Positions 9,734-18,265 of a stretch of DNA of 64,000 bases are shown one piece after another; the stretch's first letter is position 1; each line of letters opens with the position of its first letter. The notes under the pieces are model-generated. The model was not told the DNA's origin. It searched no databases and worked only from the letters and a program-made list of their open reading frames with translations. Where the stretch lies: assembly GCA_020636325.1 (NCBI GenBank), contig JACJYC010000021.1, positions 39,883 through 103,882 of the forward strand, in the 5' to 3' direction. The position numbers and the translations under genes were made by a program. Origin of the DNA: Lewinellaceae bacterium. GTDB lineage: Bacteria; Bacteroidota; Bacteroidia; Chitinophagales; Saprospiraceae.

Positions 9734-11905
9734 TCACAAATCCCAATTTTTCCGGGCCAGAAGGCTGAAATTGGTCATTTTGACCGTCCCTTGAGGCGAC
9801 AGGTGAAAAACCTGTTTTCGGATATCCGGCGGAAGGTTTTTGATTTCCTGCAACAATTTTTCCGTCAGCGGATGTCTGAAAATATAATGCCAGAAATTCG
9901 CTTGCATCCTGGTCTCCGACGGAACGCAGGCTAAAAAACCTTCCGGCAGGTCAACGCCTGATTTGAGGATCAAATCCCAGGTTTTCCAACCCTTTTCCAG
10001 CAGAAAATGAATGAAAGCCTCTGATGCCGGGTCGCCGGCGCCGGGTTTGAAACCCAATCTGAAAATTTCGCTGATCATTTCACAATCGAGGTGGATGTGT
10101 TCCTTGTCGAGGAAGTCCTCAACAAACGCCAATATTTCCCGCTTCTTGTCGGTATCCGTCACCGTACCGGCGTACCGCAGCAGGGCCAGCAGCAGATCCG
10201 GCTGGATGGTCAGGTTTTCGAACAAGTCCGAAAGGTACGCGCCATCGTCTGCCGCGGCCAGAATCGCGGCATCCCAAAGCGCATCCGACCTGTTGCGCTC
10301 GAAGAATCTCAGCATTTTTCCATGAAGCCCCGTATGCCCCGCATGGCGCAAGGCTTTTATCCATTCCGGTAATTCCGCCGGTTCAAATTTCAAAATATCG
10401 CGAAGATGCTCAATAAGATGGCCCTCCGATTCTTCCTGTTTTTCCAATGCATCCGCCGCATTGCTTTTTTCCAGGTCCGTATAGGCCTTTACGAATTCGT
10501 TCAGGAAAACCGCTTTTTTCTCAAATCCGTTTACAGCGGCAGCTGCCGGAATATTCGCGGGGGTCCAGTACTTTTTTAGCGGATTGACGGGGGCTGCGGA
10601 ATGCGGGGAAGGGCCTTCCGGTATCCGGAAACCGGGCTTTTCAAATGCCACGAAGCGCTCCCTTCCTTCTGTGCCATCCTGAAAAAATTCATCAATCGAT
10701 GTTCTGGAAAGAGCTTTATCCTTGTGCGCAATCAAAACGAACGAAAAGGAAGGAAAACGCCCGGCCCATTGGCATGCATAATGCCAGTTGCCTGAATCAG
10801 AAAGCTGACATACAATGCCGATATTAATATCCTCGGGCAGGTATCCCAAAAAGCCGATGTATCCGGCCAGGTTTCGTGCCAGTTCAGATGGCTGTTCCGC
10901 CAGAATCCCTGCGAAACTTTCCAGGTTGTTTGGGGCGACCATACCATCAACCGGCAGATCAAACCAATACCTGGTCAGGCCTTTATCTTCGGGGCCTGAG
11001 GCGTCAAGCAGACTTTCAGCATTGATCAGCGCTGTTAAAAGTCGGGGGCAAGGGTTTTCATTCCTGGAAAGCAAACACGCCAGGAACGGCCGCCTGGAAA
11101 CGCCCCAATGCAAGGCCAGATTGACCATCGCCGATTCACGCCATCGGATTTCGACAGGATTATAGCCCGCATGCTTATCTTTCCGGATCAGCATGCCGGG
11201 AAAAATGACCTTATCCCGGTTGAGTTTATCCGGCGGCAAGGCTTTCCAGGGTTCCAGCTCCGACCGCTTGGAAGGCAATCGCCAATCCGCATGCTGCTGA
11301 TCATTGCAAAAAAGTCCCCAAACGCCTTTCCCGGAGTCTGCATTGCGGCTGCCCAGGCCGCGGGAGGATTCGAACTGAATATCCCCTCTGTAAAACTGCG
11401 TTTTGGATTTTGCCTGTTCGAAAGCTGTGGCAACCGTTCCGGCATTTGCCAGGTTTTCAAAAAAACTGACGGCAAAGATCTCTGCCGCCTGATCATCAAC
11501 TTCCTGATACGTTGCAACCACTACATGGACGCCTGCGTCGAGCAGCTTTTTCACCATTCCTACGGTAGAACACCCGTTGAGAAATACCACTTTGAGGTTT
11601 TTGCAGGCGCCGATCAGGCCGATCAGGCCTTCCAGATGCCCTGTCCCATCCAGCAATTCCAGGGTTTCAGGAGTAGCGTGGCCTGAAAAACCGAAAAATA
11701 TGAGGTGGTCCCGGTCAATTCCCTGAAGCTGCTCAATGATGTCGTCCCGGGTCGCATAGGCGTTGGAAAGAAAACGGTAAAGCGCGCCTTCGCTATGGCT
11801 GCTCAACAGCTTGTAGACTTCCTTTTGCTCCGCTGCAATAGAAGGCAGATTGATGTTCTCTTCCCTGGAATTGGCATAAGCCAGGTACACTATGGGCCGC
11901 TTCAT
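9734..11905 (-). CDS. CHAT-domain (caspase-like) protease with helical C-terminal region
   Basis: 723 aa, cytoplasmic, no signal peptide. Residues 1-190 form a CHAT domain of the caspase/HetF-associated type: beta strand, then FFGFSGHA with the probable catalytic His76, then VVFLNGCSTVG with the probable catalytic Cys112, then the typical VVVATYQEVDDQAA segment and FFENLANAGTVATAF helix. Residues about 225-430 look alpha/beta (RRPFLACLLSR, RYWFDLPV, INIGIVCQL, SFVLIAHKD) and may be a degenerate STAND-like NTPase module, because no intact Walker A is present; this is a weak inference. Residues 450-723 are helical. CHAT proteases recur in bacterial conflict systems, including Craspase, where they are activated by a partner and cut a specific protein. 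Here the obvious partner is the giant gene 99 bp downstream. The target is unknown. Confidence 0.85.
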   Translation of the reverse strand: MKRPIVYLAYANSREENINLPSIAAEQKEVYKLLSSHSEGALYRFLSNAYATRDDIIEQLQGIDRDHLIFFGFSGHATPETLELLDGTGHLEGLIGLIGACKNLKVVFLNGCSTVGMVKKLLDAGVHVVVATYQEVDDQAAEIFAVSFFENLANAGTVATAFEQAKSKTQFYRGDIQFESSRGLGSRNADSGKGVWGLFCNDQQHADWRLPSKRSELEPWKALPPDKLNRDKVIFPGMLIRKDKHAGYNPVEIRWRESAMVNLALHWGVSRRPFLACLLSRNENPCPRLLTALINAESLLDASGPEDKGLTRYWFDLPVDGMVAPNNLESFAGILAEQPSELARNLAGYIGFLGYLPEDINIGIVCQLSDSGNWHYACQWAGRFPSFSFVLIAHKDKALSRTSIDEFFQDGTEGRERFVAFEKPGFRIPEGPSPHSAAPVNPLKKYWTPANIPAAAAVNGFEKKAVFLNEFVKAYTDLEKSNAADALEKQEESEGHLIEHLRDILKFEPAELPEWIKALRHAGHTGLHGKMLRFFERNRSDALWDAAILAAADDGAYLSDLFENLTIQPDLLLALLRYAGTVTDTDKKREILAFVEDFLDKEHIHLDCEMISEIFRLGFKPGAGDPASEAFIHFLLEKGWKTWDLILKSGVDLPEGFLACVPSETRMQANFWHYIFRHPLTEKLLQEIKNLPPDIRKQVFHLSPQGTVKMTNFSLLARKNWDL

Positions 11906-12032
11906 TGCCTGTTCACCTGTATTTGGTTTCCCTGATCGGGTGTCATGTGGAGATCAGATAAAGTCGCATGCACTGACACCTGGCGCTAAAATAGTGATTG
12001 CGGAAAGATTTTTTTAAAATATCCTTGATACG

Positions 12033-12737
12033 CTACGGATTATACATTTTCAACATCCGCCAATACAACTTCCGCAACTTCCGCGGCTTCTCATACCCCC
12101 ACGCCCACAGGTTGTATACGATCAGGTTGGCGATCTGGACCCGCAGCCAGCTGTTTTCCTCATACTTCCGGGCGGATACCAGGCATTTGGCCGACAACAT
12201 GACGAAAGGGTGCCCCGTCCTTTTGGCGCGCCGCAGGAATTCGTAGTCCTCCATTACCACATGCCCGGGGTCGTAGCCGCCGATCTCGAAATAGGTCGAC
12301 CGCCGGATGAAAAAGGTGCGGTCGCCGCCCTGGGTGAAAAACCAGCGGAAACGGGTGAAAAAAGCGTTGATCCTGAGCAGGAACCGGTCGGAGTCGAAGT
12401 CATACTGAAAGTTGCCGAGGTCCCAGCCCGCGTGGAGGGCCGCTTCGATGTCCTCCGGGAAAGTGGCCGGGGGCAGGGTGTCCGCGTGGACAAAATACAG
12501 CACGTCGCCCACGCTTTGGCCGGCGCCGTAATGCAGTTGGGCGCCGCGGCCCGCCTCAGGCGAAACGACTACCCGCGCGCCTGCGGCTTTGGCTTGTCCG
12601 ACCGTGTCATCGGCGCTGCCGCCGTCTACCACCAGGATCTCTGCCAGCTTTCCCCGGCTGTTGCGCTGAATATGACGGATGGTCCGGCCGATAACCCGCT
12701 CCTCATTGCGGACGGGAATGATGACGGATAGTTGCAT
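12033..12737 (-). CDS. Family 2 glycosyltransferase (TIGR04283-like)
   Basis: 234 aa from the chosen ATG at 12737, where the protein opens with the typical MQLSVIIPVRNEE. An ATG 33 bp upstream (12770) would add MYSFLNRKPKP, which is not family-like. The GT-A fold is visible: nucleotide-sugar binding VVDGGSADDT near residue 40, a metal-binding acidic patch in YFVHADTLPP near 85, and the acceptor-side motif VVMEDYEFLRRAKR near 165. No membrane helix is evident. The substrate cannot be told; relatives of this subfamily often sit near selenium- or radical-SAM-associated genes, which are absent here. It lies 127 bp upstream of the CHAT gene on the same strand, so shared transcription is possible but not obvious. 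Confidence 0.85.
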   Translation of the reverse strand: MQLSVIIPVRNEERVIGRTIRHIQRNSRGKLAEILVVDGGSADDTVGQAKAAGARVVVSPEAGRGAQLHYGAGQSVGDVLYFVHADTLPPATFPEDIEAALHAGWDLGNFQYDFDSDRFLLRINAFFTRFRWFFTQGGDRTFFIRRSTYFEIGGYDPGHVVMEDYEFLRRAKRTGHPFVMLSAKCLVSARKYEENSWLRVQIANLIVYNLWAWGYEKPRKLRKLYWRMLKMYNP

Positions 12738-13001
12738 CGGTTTAGGTTTCCTGTTCAAAAATGAATACACTGCCCCTCATTATACATACGAGCCCGGGCA
12801 TGCCCGTGGATTTCAAAAAAAGATCTCTGCCGCAGGCAAATGCTCGAAAACGGGCGCCAAAGAGCCGAAAGAGCCGGGCTCCGGCCGATAAATATCCCGG
12901 ATTTCTGCAAAATTGAAGGCGAATAAGGCTGTAAAATGGGAAAAAACCTTAAAATTTGTCCACAATATCGTTACACGCTCATTCAACTATTAACAAGCAT
13001 C

Positions 13002-14669
13002 ATGGATCAATTCGTCATAGGGGTGGACTACGGTACCGACTCGGTCCGCTCGGTTGTGGTCAACGCCAAAAACGGAGAAGAGGTGTCCGGCGCCGTCTTT
13101 TATTACCCCCGCTGGAAAAAGGGCCAATACTGCGCCCCAGCCCTCAATCAATTCCGGCAACACCCGCTGGACTATGTGGAAGGACTCGAAAAATCGATCA
13201 AAAAAGCTTTGAAAGCGGCGCCGAAAGGAACGGCGGCGAAGGTAATAGGCATCGCAATAGATACCACCGGCTCCACGCCCGTAGCGGTCAACAAAAAAGG
13301 CGTTCCGCTGGCCCTTACGCCCGGATTCGAGGAAAACCCCAACGCCATGTTCATCCTCTGGAAAGACCATACCGGCATACGGGAAGCCGGGGAGATCAAC
13401 GTACATTGCGCCAAATGGGAAGAGGATTATTTGCGCTTCGAAGGCGGCATCTATTCTTCCGAATGGTTCTGGGCCAAGATCCTGCACACGCTCCGGGAGG
13501 ACAAAAAGATCCGCAAGGCCGCCTTTTCCTGGGTGGAGCATTGCGACTGGATCCCCTTCCTGCTGACCGGCGGAACGGATGTGCGCAAAATGAAAAGAAG
13601 CCGCTGCGCCGCCGGGCACAAGGCGCTCTGGCATGAAGACTTCGGCGGACTGCCGCCCAACGCCTTCTTCAAAGCACTCGATCCGCTGCTGGACGGCCTG
13701 ACCGAAAGGCTGTTCAAAGATACCTATACCTCCGACCAGCCCGCCGGAAACCTGTCCAAAGAATGGGCCGAAAAGCTGGGCTTGAGCACAGATGTGGTGG
13801 TCGGCGTAGGCGCATTCGATGCCCATATGGGCGCTGTAGGCGGCGCCATCGAACCGTTTTACCTGAGCAAGGTGATGGGCACCTCCACCTGCGACATGCT
13901 GGTGGCCCCGACTGAAAGCATGGAGGGCACCCTCGTCCAGGGGATCTGCGGGCAGGTCAACGGGTCCATCATCCCGGGCATGACGGGGTTGGAGGCCGGG
14001 CAATCCGCCTTCGGCGACGTATACGCCTGGTTCAAAAACCTGCTCTCCTGGCCCCTGGAGGAAGTGGTCGGCAAAAGCAAACTGATCGACAAGAAAACGA
14101 AGGAAAAACTCCTGGAAGAAGCCGCCGGCCGGCTGATCCCGCAACTGACCAAAGCCGCCCAAAAGCTGACGCCCGAAGAATCCGGCCTCATCGCCCTGGA
14201 TTGGCTCAACGGCCGCCGCACCCCCGACGCCAACCAGGCCCTCAAAGGCGCTATCTTCGGATTGAACCTAGGCACCGACGCGCCGAAAATTTTCAGGGCC
14301 CTCGTGGAAGCCACCTGTTTCGGCGCCCGCAGCATTGTGGATCGCTTCCAGCGCGAAGGCGTGCCCATCCAGGGCGTGATCGGCCTGGGCGGCGTAGCCA
14401 GGAAATCACCCTTTGTGATGCAAACCATGGCCGACGTACTCAACCGGACCATCAAGATCGCGCGGTCCGAACAAACCTGCGCGCTGGGCGCTGCCATGTT
14501 CGCCGCCACGGCCGCAGGCGCCTACCCTTCGGTCAGCGAGGCGATGAAGGCGATGAGCTCCGGATTTGACGCAGAATACCACCCCAATCCGCAAAATGCC
14601 GCTGTGTATGACGACCTGTATCGAAAATATGTCGATCTGGGCGAATTGGTGGAAGAACAGGATAATTGA
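13002..14669 (+). CDS. araB: Ribulokinase
   Basis: 555 aa FGGY-family kinase that phosphorylates L-ribulose to L-ribulose 5-phosphate in L-arabinose catabolism. The start at 13002 gives MDQFVIGVDYGTDSVRSVVV, the N-terminal phosphate-binding loop expected of the family; an earlier ATG at 12936 would add a 22-residue extension with no family character. The catalytic-base region GVGAFDAHMGAVGG lies near residue 270, and the C-terminal ATPase signature GLGGVARKSPFVMQ with CALGAAMFAATAAG lies near 465-505. Length fits AraB. It is the first gene of araB-araD-araA. The TGA stop is also the first unit of a GATTGATTS tandem tract. No recognisable AraC/AraR-type regulator adjoins the operon. Confidence 0.95.
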   Translation: MDQFVIGVDYGTDSVRSVVVNAKNGEEVSGAVFYYPRWKKGQYCAPALNQFRQHPLDYVEGLEKSIKKALKAAPKGTAAKVIGIAIDTTGSTPVAVNKKGVPLALTPGFEENPNAMFILWKDHTGIREAGEINVHCAKWEEDYLRFEGGIYSSEWFWAKILHTLREDKKIRKAAFSWVEHCDWIPFLLTGGTDVRKMKRSRCAAGHKALWHEDFGGLPPNAFFKALDPLLDGLTERLFKDTYTSDQPAGNLSKEWAEKLGLSTDVVVGVGAFDAHMGAVGGAIEPFYLSKVMGTSTCDMLVAPTESMEGTLVQGICGQVNGSIIPGMTGLEAGQSAFGDVYAWFKNLLSWPLEEVVGKSKLIDKKTKEKLLEEAAGRLIPQLTKAAQKLTPEESGLIALDWLNGRRTPDANQALKGAIFGLNLGTDAPKIFRALVEATCFGARSIVDRFQREGVPIQGVIGLGGVARKSPFVMQTMADVLNRTIKIARSEQTCALGAAMFAATAAGAYPSVSEAMKAMSSGFDAEYHPNPQNAAVYDDLYRKYVDLGELVEEQDN

Positions 14670-14809
14670 TTCGATTGATTGGATTGATTCGATTGATTGG
14701 ATTGATTCGATTGATTGGATTGATTGGATTGATTCGATTGATTGGATTGATTCGATTGATTGGATTGATCCGATTGATACGATTGATTCCGATTGATACG
14801 ATTGATTCA
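14666..14809. repeat. Tandem tract of 9-bp half units (TTGATTSGA), mostly 18-bp period, between araB and araD
   Basis: About 16 copies of TTGATTCGA/TTGATTGGA fill nearly the whole araB-araD gap, decaying at the 3' end (GATCCGATTGATACG). The tract starts with the araB stop codon itself. It contains no gene; the Ile-Asp-Ser or Ile-Gln-Ser repeat peptides it could encode are artefacts. Confidence 0.95.
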
Positions 14810-14829
14810 ATCGAAAAATATAAACATCA

Positions 14830-15525
14830 ATGAAGTTTAAACAGATTCGCCAGGCGGCTTACGAAGCCAATATGGAATTGCCCGAACTGGGGCTGGTGCT
14901 CTTCACCTTCGGCAACGCCAGTGCGGTGGATCGCGGGCACGGCGTGTTTGCCATCAAACCCAGCGGGGTGCCTTACGCCGATCTTTCGCCGGACAATATG
15001 GTGATCGTCGATTTTGACAACCGGATCGTGGAAGGGGACATGCGGCCGTCGTCGGATACCAAAACGCACGCCGTGCTGTACAAAAACTGGCCAAACATCG
15101 GCGGGATCGTGCATACCCATTCAACCTACGCCACCGCCTGGGCGCAGACCCAAATGGACATCCCCATATTCGGCACCACCCACGCCGACCACCTGACCGT
15201 AGACATCCCCTGCGCCCCCGTCATGAGCGATGAGATGATCCGGGGTGATTATGAATACGAAACCGGCTTCCAGATCCTCAACGCCTTTGCCGACCGCGGC
15301 CTGTCGCCCGAGGAGGTCGAAATGGTGCTCGTGTCCAACCATGCGCCGTTCTCCTGGGGAAAGACCGTCAAAAAGGCCGTATACAACAGCGCCGTAATGG
15401 AAGAAGTGGCCCGAATGGCCTACCTGACCCTCCAGATCAACCCGAATGCCCCCCGGCTGAAAGAAGCCCTGATCCGGAAACACTGGGAACGGAAACACGG
15501 CGAAGGCGCTTATTACGGACAATAA
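14830..15525 (+). CDS. araD: L-ribulose-5-phosphate 4-epimerase
   Basis: 231 aa class II aldolase/epimerase that interconverts L-ribulose 5-phosphate and D-xylulose 5-phosphate, the last step of arabinose entry into the pentose phosphate pathway. The zinc ligands and catalytic residues fall at the same numbers as in the E. coli enzyme: Asp76 in SSDTKTH, His95 and His97 in HTHST, His171 in SNHAPF, Tyr229 near the C-terminus. Substrate loop GNASAVDR is near residue 28. Full length. It follows araB across the 18-bp-period tract and precedes araA. Confidence 0.96.
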   Translation: MKFKQIRQAAYEANMELPELGLVLFTFGNASAVDRGHGVFAIKPSGVPYADLSPDNMVIVDFDNRIVEGDMRPSSDTKTHAVLYKNWPNIGGIVHTHSTYATAWAQTQMDIPIFGTTHADHLTVDIPCAPVMSDEMIRGDYEYETGFQILNAFADRGLSPEEVEMVLVSNHAPFSWGKTVKKAVYNSAVMEEVARMAYLTLQINPNAPRLKEALIRKHWERKHGEGAYYGQ

Positions 15526-15573
15526 ACTGATTGATTAGTCATCAGTCGTAAATCCTAAGCCTGTTTCAAACGC

Positions 15574-15634
15574 ACTTACGACTTACAACTTACGACTTAC
15601 AACTTACGACTTACAACTTACGACTTACAACTAA
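15574..15634. repeat. Short-period tract TTACGAC/TTACAAC between araD and araA
   Basis: About eight 7-bp units alternate CTTACGA and CTTACAA. The same word occurs in reverse orientation at 26536-26594, as an inverted pair at 36255-36326 and twice near 58377-58531. It lies only 4 bp before the araA start, so it forms the araA leader. Confidence 0.9.
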
Positions 15635-15638
15635 AATC

Positions 15639-17141
15639 ATGATAGATTTCAACCAATACGAAGCCTGGTTCATCACCGGCAGCCAACATTTGTACGGGCC
15701 CAAAACCCTGAAACAAGTGGAAGAACATTCCAAAAAGATCGTTTCCGCCCTGAACAAGGCCAGGAGCATCCCTGTCAAGGTCGTTTTCAAAACGGTACTG
15801 ACCACCCCGGATGAGATCTCCAACCTGATCCGGGATGCCAACAGCTCGGCGAAATGCATCGGACTGATCGCCTGGATGCATACCTTTTCCCCGGCTAAAA
15901 TGTGGATCAACGGGCTCAAAACCCTGCAAAAGCCTATGCTCCATTTCCATACCCAGTTCAACCAGGACATCCCCTGGGCGGATATCGACATGGACTTCAT
16001 GAACCTCAACCAATCGGCCCACGGCGGGCGGGAATTCGGGTTCATCAATACCCGCATGCGGCTCAACCGGAAGGTCGTCGTCGGTCACTGGCAGGACAAG
16101 GACGCCCTCGACCGGATCGGGGTCTGGACGCGTGCCGCAATGGGTTGGCGCGAAATGCAGCACATGAAAGTAGCCCGTTTCGGCGACAATATGCGGGAAG
16201 TGGCCGTCACGGAAGGCGACAAGGTATCGGCCCAGATCCAGTTCGGCTTTTCGGTCAACGGTTTCGGCCTGGGCGACCTGGTGAGCCGTATGGAAAAGAT
16301 CTCCAACAAGGAGGTCGACAAGGTGGTTGAAGCCTACCTGGATGAATACAAAGTAGCCAAATCGCTGCTGAAAGGCGGTAAAAAGCACGAATCGCTGCGG
16401 GATGCGGCCCGGATCGAAGCCGGCTTACGGGCCTTCCTCGTCGAAGGCGGCTTCACGGCCTTTACCGACACCTTTGAAAACCTCCACGGCCTGAAGCAAT
16501 TGCCGGGCATTGCCGCCCAACGCCTGATGGCGGACGGATTCGGATTCGGCGCCGAAGGCGACTGGAAAACCGCCGCGCTTGTACGGGCCATGAAAGTAAT
16601 GGGCCATGGGCTGGAAGGCGGCAACTCCTTCATGGAGGATTATACCTACCATTTCAACCCGCAAAGGATGCAGGTGCTCGGCGCCCATATGCTGGAAATC
16701 TGCCCCTCTATCGCCGATGGGAAGCCGTCCTGCGAGATCCATCCGCTGGGTATCGGCGGCAAGGCGGATCCGGTGCGGCTGGTCTTCAATTCGCCGGCCG
16801 GCCCGGCCCTGAACGCCTCGATCATCGACCTGGGCAACCGCTTCCGGCTCCTGGTGAATACCGTGGACGCCGTTACGCCGGAACAGGCCCTGCCCAAACT
16901 GCCCGTTGCCCGGGTACTCTGGGACCCGCACCCCGACCTCCCGACCGCAGCCGCAGCCTGGATCCTGGCCGGCGGCGCCCACCATACCTGCTACAGCCAA
17001 TCGCTGACAAAAGAATACCTGGAAGATTTTGCCGAAATGGCCGATATCGAATACGTACTGATCGATGAAAAAACGGAGATCCACCCGTTCAAACAAACGC
17101 TGAAGTGGAACGAACTGTATTTCCACCTGGCCAGGATGTGA
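15639..17141 (+). CDS. araA: L-arabinose isomerase
   Basis: 500 aa, cytoplasmic, converts L-arabinose to L-ribulose. Mn2+-binding residues match the E. coli positions: Glu306 (FGAEGDWK), Glu333 (SFMEDYTYHF), His350 (GAHMLEICPS) and His449 (GGAHHTCYSQ). The N-terminus FWFITGSQHLYG-like block (here EAWFITGSQHLYG, residues 8-20) and the sugar-binding HTFSPAKMWI block are present. Length is exactly that of the family. Last gene of the ara operon. The TGA stop opens a GAGAGGG tract that runs to the convergent gene at 17342. Confidence 0.97.
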   Translation: MIDFNQYEAWFITGSQHLYGPKTLKQVEEHSKKIVSALNKARSIPVKVVFKTVLTTPDEISNLIRDANSSAKCIGLIAWMHTFSPAKMWINGLKTLQKPMLHFHTQFNQDIPWADIDMDFMNLNQSAHGGREFGFINTRMRLNRKVVVGHWQDKDALDRIGVWTRAAMGWREMQHMKVARFGDNMREVAVTEGDKVSAQIQFGFSVNGFGLGDLVSRMEKISNKEVDKVVEAYLDEYKVAKSLLKGGKKHESLRDAARIEAGLRAFLVEGGFTAFTDTFENLHGLKQLPGIAAQRLMADGFGFGAEGDWKTAALVRAMKVMGHGLEGGNSFMEDYTYHFNPQRMQVLGAHMLEICPSIADGKPSCEIHPLGIGGKADPVRLVFNSPAGPALNASIIDLGNRFRLLVNTVDAVTPEQALPKLPVARVLWDPHPDLPTAAAAWILAGGAHHTCYSQSLTKEYLEDFAEMADIEYVLIDEKTEIHPFKQTLKWNELYFHLARM

Positions 17142-17341
17142 GAGGGGGAGAGGGGGAGAGGGTGAGAGGGCGAGAGGGGGAGAGGGTGAGAGGGCGAGAG
17201 GGGGAGAGGGTGAGAGGGCGAGAGGGTGAGAGGGCGAGAGGGTGAGAGGGCGAGAGGATGAGAGGGTGAGAAGGCGTTGATTTTCACGCTCTCACTCTCC
17301 CACTCTCTCACCCCCTCTCACCCCCTCTCACCCCCCCTCTC
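17142..17341. repeat. GAGAGGG tandem tract forming an inverted repeat between convergent genes
   Basis: From the araA stop to the stop of the convergent gene the DNA is a (GAGAGGGYGAGAGGG)n purine tract of about 130 bp, a short spacer (GGCGTTGATTTTCACG) and a complementary CTCTCACCCCC arm. Transcribed from either side it reads purine-rich first and can fold into a long hairpin, so it is a plausible bidirectional terminator. Confidence 0.85.
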
Positions 17342-18103
17342 CTACCGCCTCCGCCGCTCCCGCAGCCGGTCAACCCCCAGAACAGCATACGCAAATTGAA
17401 GGTTCAGGTGGTAGCTGCGCAGCGACCGGTTGGTCTTTTCCGGAATGCTGGCGCTGTCAAAAAGTTCATTCATGGAATAATATCCCCGAACGTTCAGGCT
17501 CAAGTGCGAAGAAAAATATACGCTCCCGCCGAAAACAAGACTGAGGTCGTTGTTGCTGAAGTGATTGCTGATCTCCTTGAAGCTCGACTGGTTGGCTTTC
17601 AGGTTGATGGAACCGCCGAAAAGGTCCTCGCTCACCTTGTAGCGCATCATCCGGCCGTAGCTGGCGCCCAGTTGAAAAAAGGTAGCCATGGTGGTTTCGC
17701 TCGATCTGGTCATCCGGAAATTCATCAGGATCGGCGCTTCCATGTAGTCCAGCTCCATATCGACAAATGATTTCCGGGGGTCGCTCTGCGGTTTGGCGCC
17801 GCGCTGACTGTACAACAACTCCACGCTGAGGTACAGCTTCGGGCTGAATGCGGCCTCGGCCCTTATCCCGCCGGATAATCCCTTTTTCCGGTATCCGAAC
17901 TGATAATCGCCGTCGATCTGTGAGGCGTTGAACCCCAGCACTACCCCGCCGTCAAACCGGCGGTCGCTCTTCCTGTGCTGAGCCGGCAGGGCGATCACCG
18001 GACACAACAGCAGCAGCAAAAGGGAAAACCTCAGCAAAGGGGGCCTGCGGCAACGAAGCAGGGTTGGGTGCGGCGAACCGCTGTTCAGGCGAGTTTTTTC
18101 CAT
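17342..18103 (-). CDS. Outer-membrane beta-barrel protein (PorT-like)
   Basis: 253 aa. An N-terminal signal sequence with hydrophobic core FSLLLLLLCPVIALPAQ (about residues 26-42) precedes a small barrel. Typical features are the opening GVVLGFNASQIDGDY, alternating aromatic strands such as LYLSVELLYSQRGAK and LSLNVRGYYSM, and the C-terminal strand HLNLQFAYAVLG. This matches the Bacteroidota outer-membrane barrel family that includes PorT. The extra C-terminal RLRERRRR tail is unusual for a barrel. It converges on araA, and its TAG stop abuts the GAGAGGG tract. The specific role is unknown. Confidence 0.75.
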   Translation of the reverse strand: MEKTRLNSGSPHPTLLRCRRPPLLRFSLLLLLLCPVIALPAQHRKSDRRFDGGVVLGFNASQIDGDYQFGYRKKGLSGGIRAEAAFSPKLYLSVELLYSQRGAKPQSDPRKSFVDMELDYMEAPILMNFRMTRSSETTMATFFQLGASYGRMMRYKVSEDLFGGSINLKANQSSFKEISNHFSNNDLSLVFGGSVYFSSHLSLNVRGYYSMNELFDSASIPEKTNRSLRSYHLNLQFAYAVLGVDRLRERRRR

Positions 18104-18224
18104 GGGTGATTTTTGTCGAAATTTAACATTTCCCCCGGATTTTCCCGCATCATGCGTTGAGATTGTCCGTTGGATTGCGACTTATTTCTGATTATCGGCA
18201 TATGCAATCCAGGCAAAATCCCGT

Positions 18225-18232
18225 TACCTTTG
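18225..18232 (+). promoter_or_regulatory. Bacteroidota -7 promoter element TACCTTTG
   Basis: Exact TAnnTTTG, followed by C, 33 bp before the E1 start at 18266. No convincing -33 TTTG at the right spacing. Confidence 0.55.
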
Positions 18233-18265
18233 CGCAAATTTTGCCGGTCCATAACCAGAAAAACC

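Noticed and set aside
14406..14810. Frames encoding Ile-Asp-Ser or Ile-Gln-Ser repeats over the araB-araD gap, both strands
   Set aside because: They only translate the 9-bp tandem unit and overlap araB out of frame.
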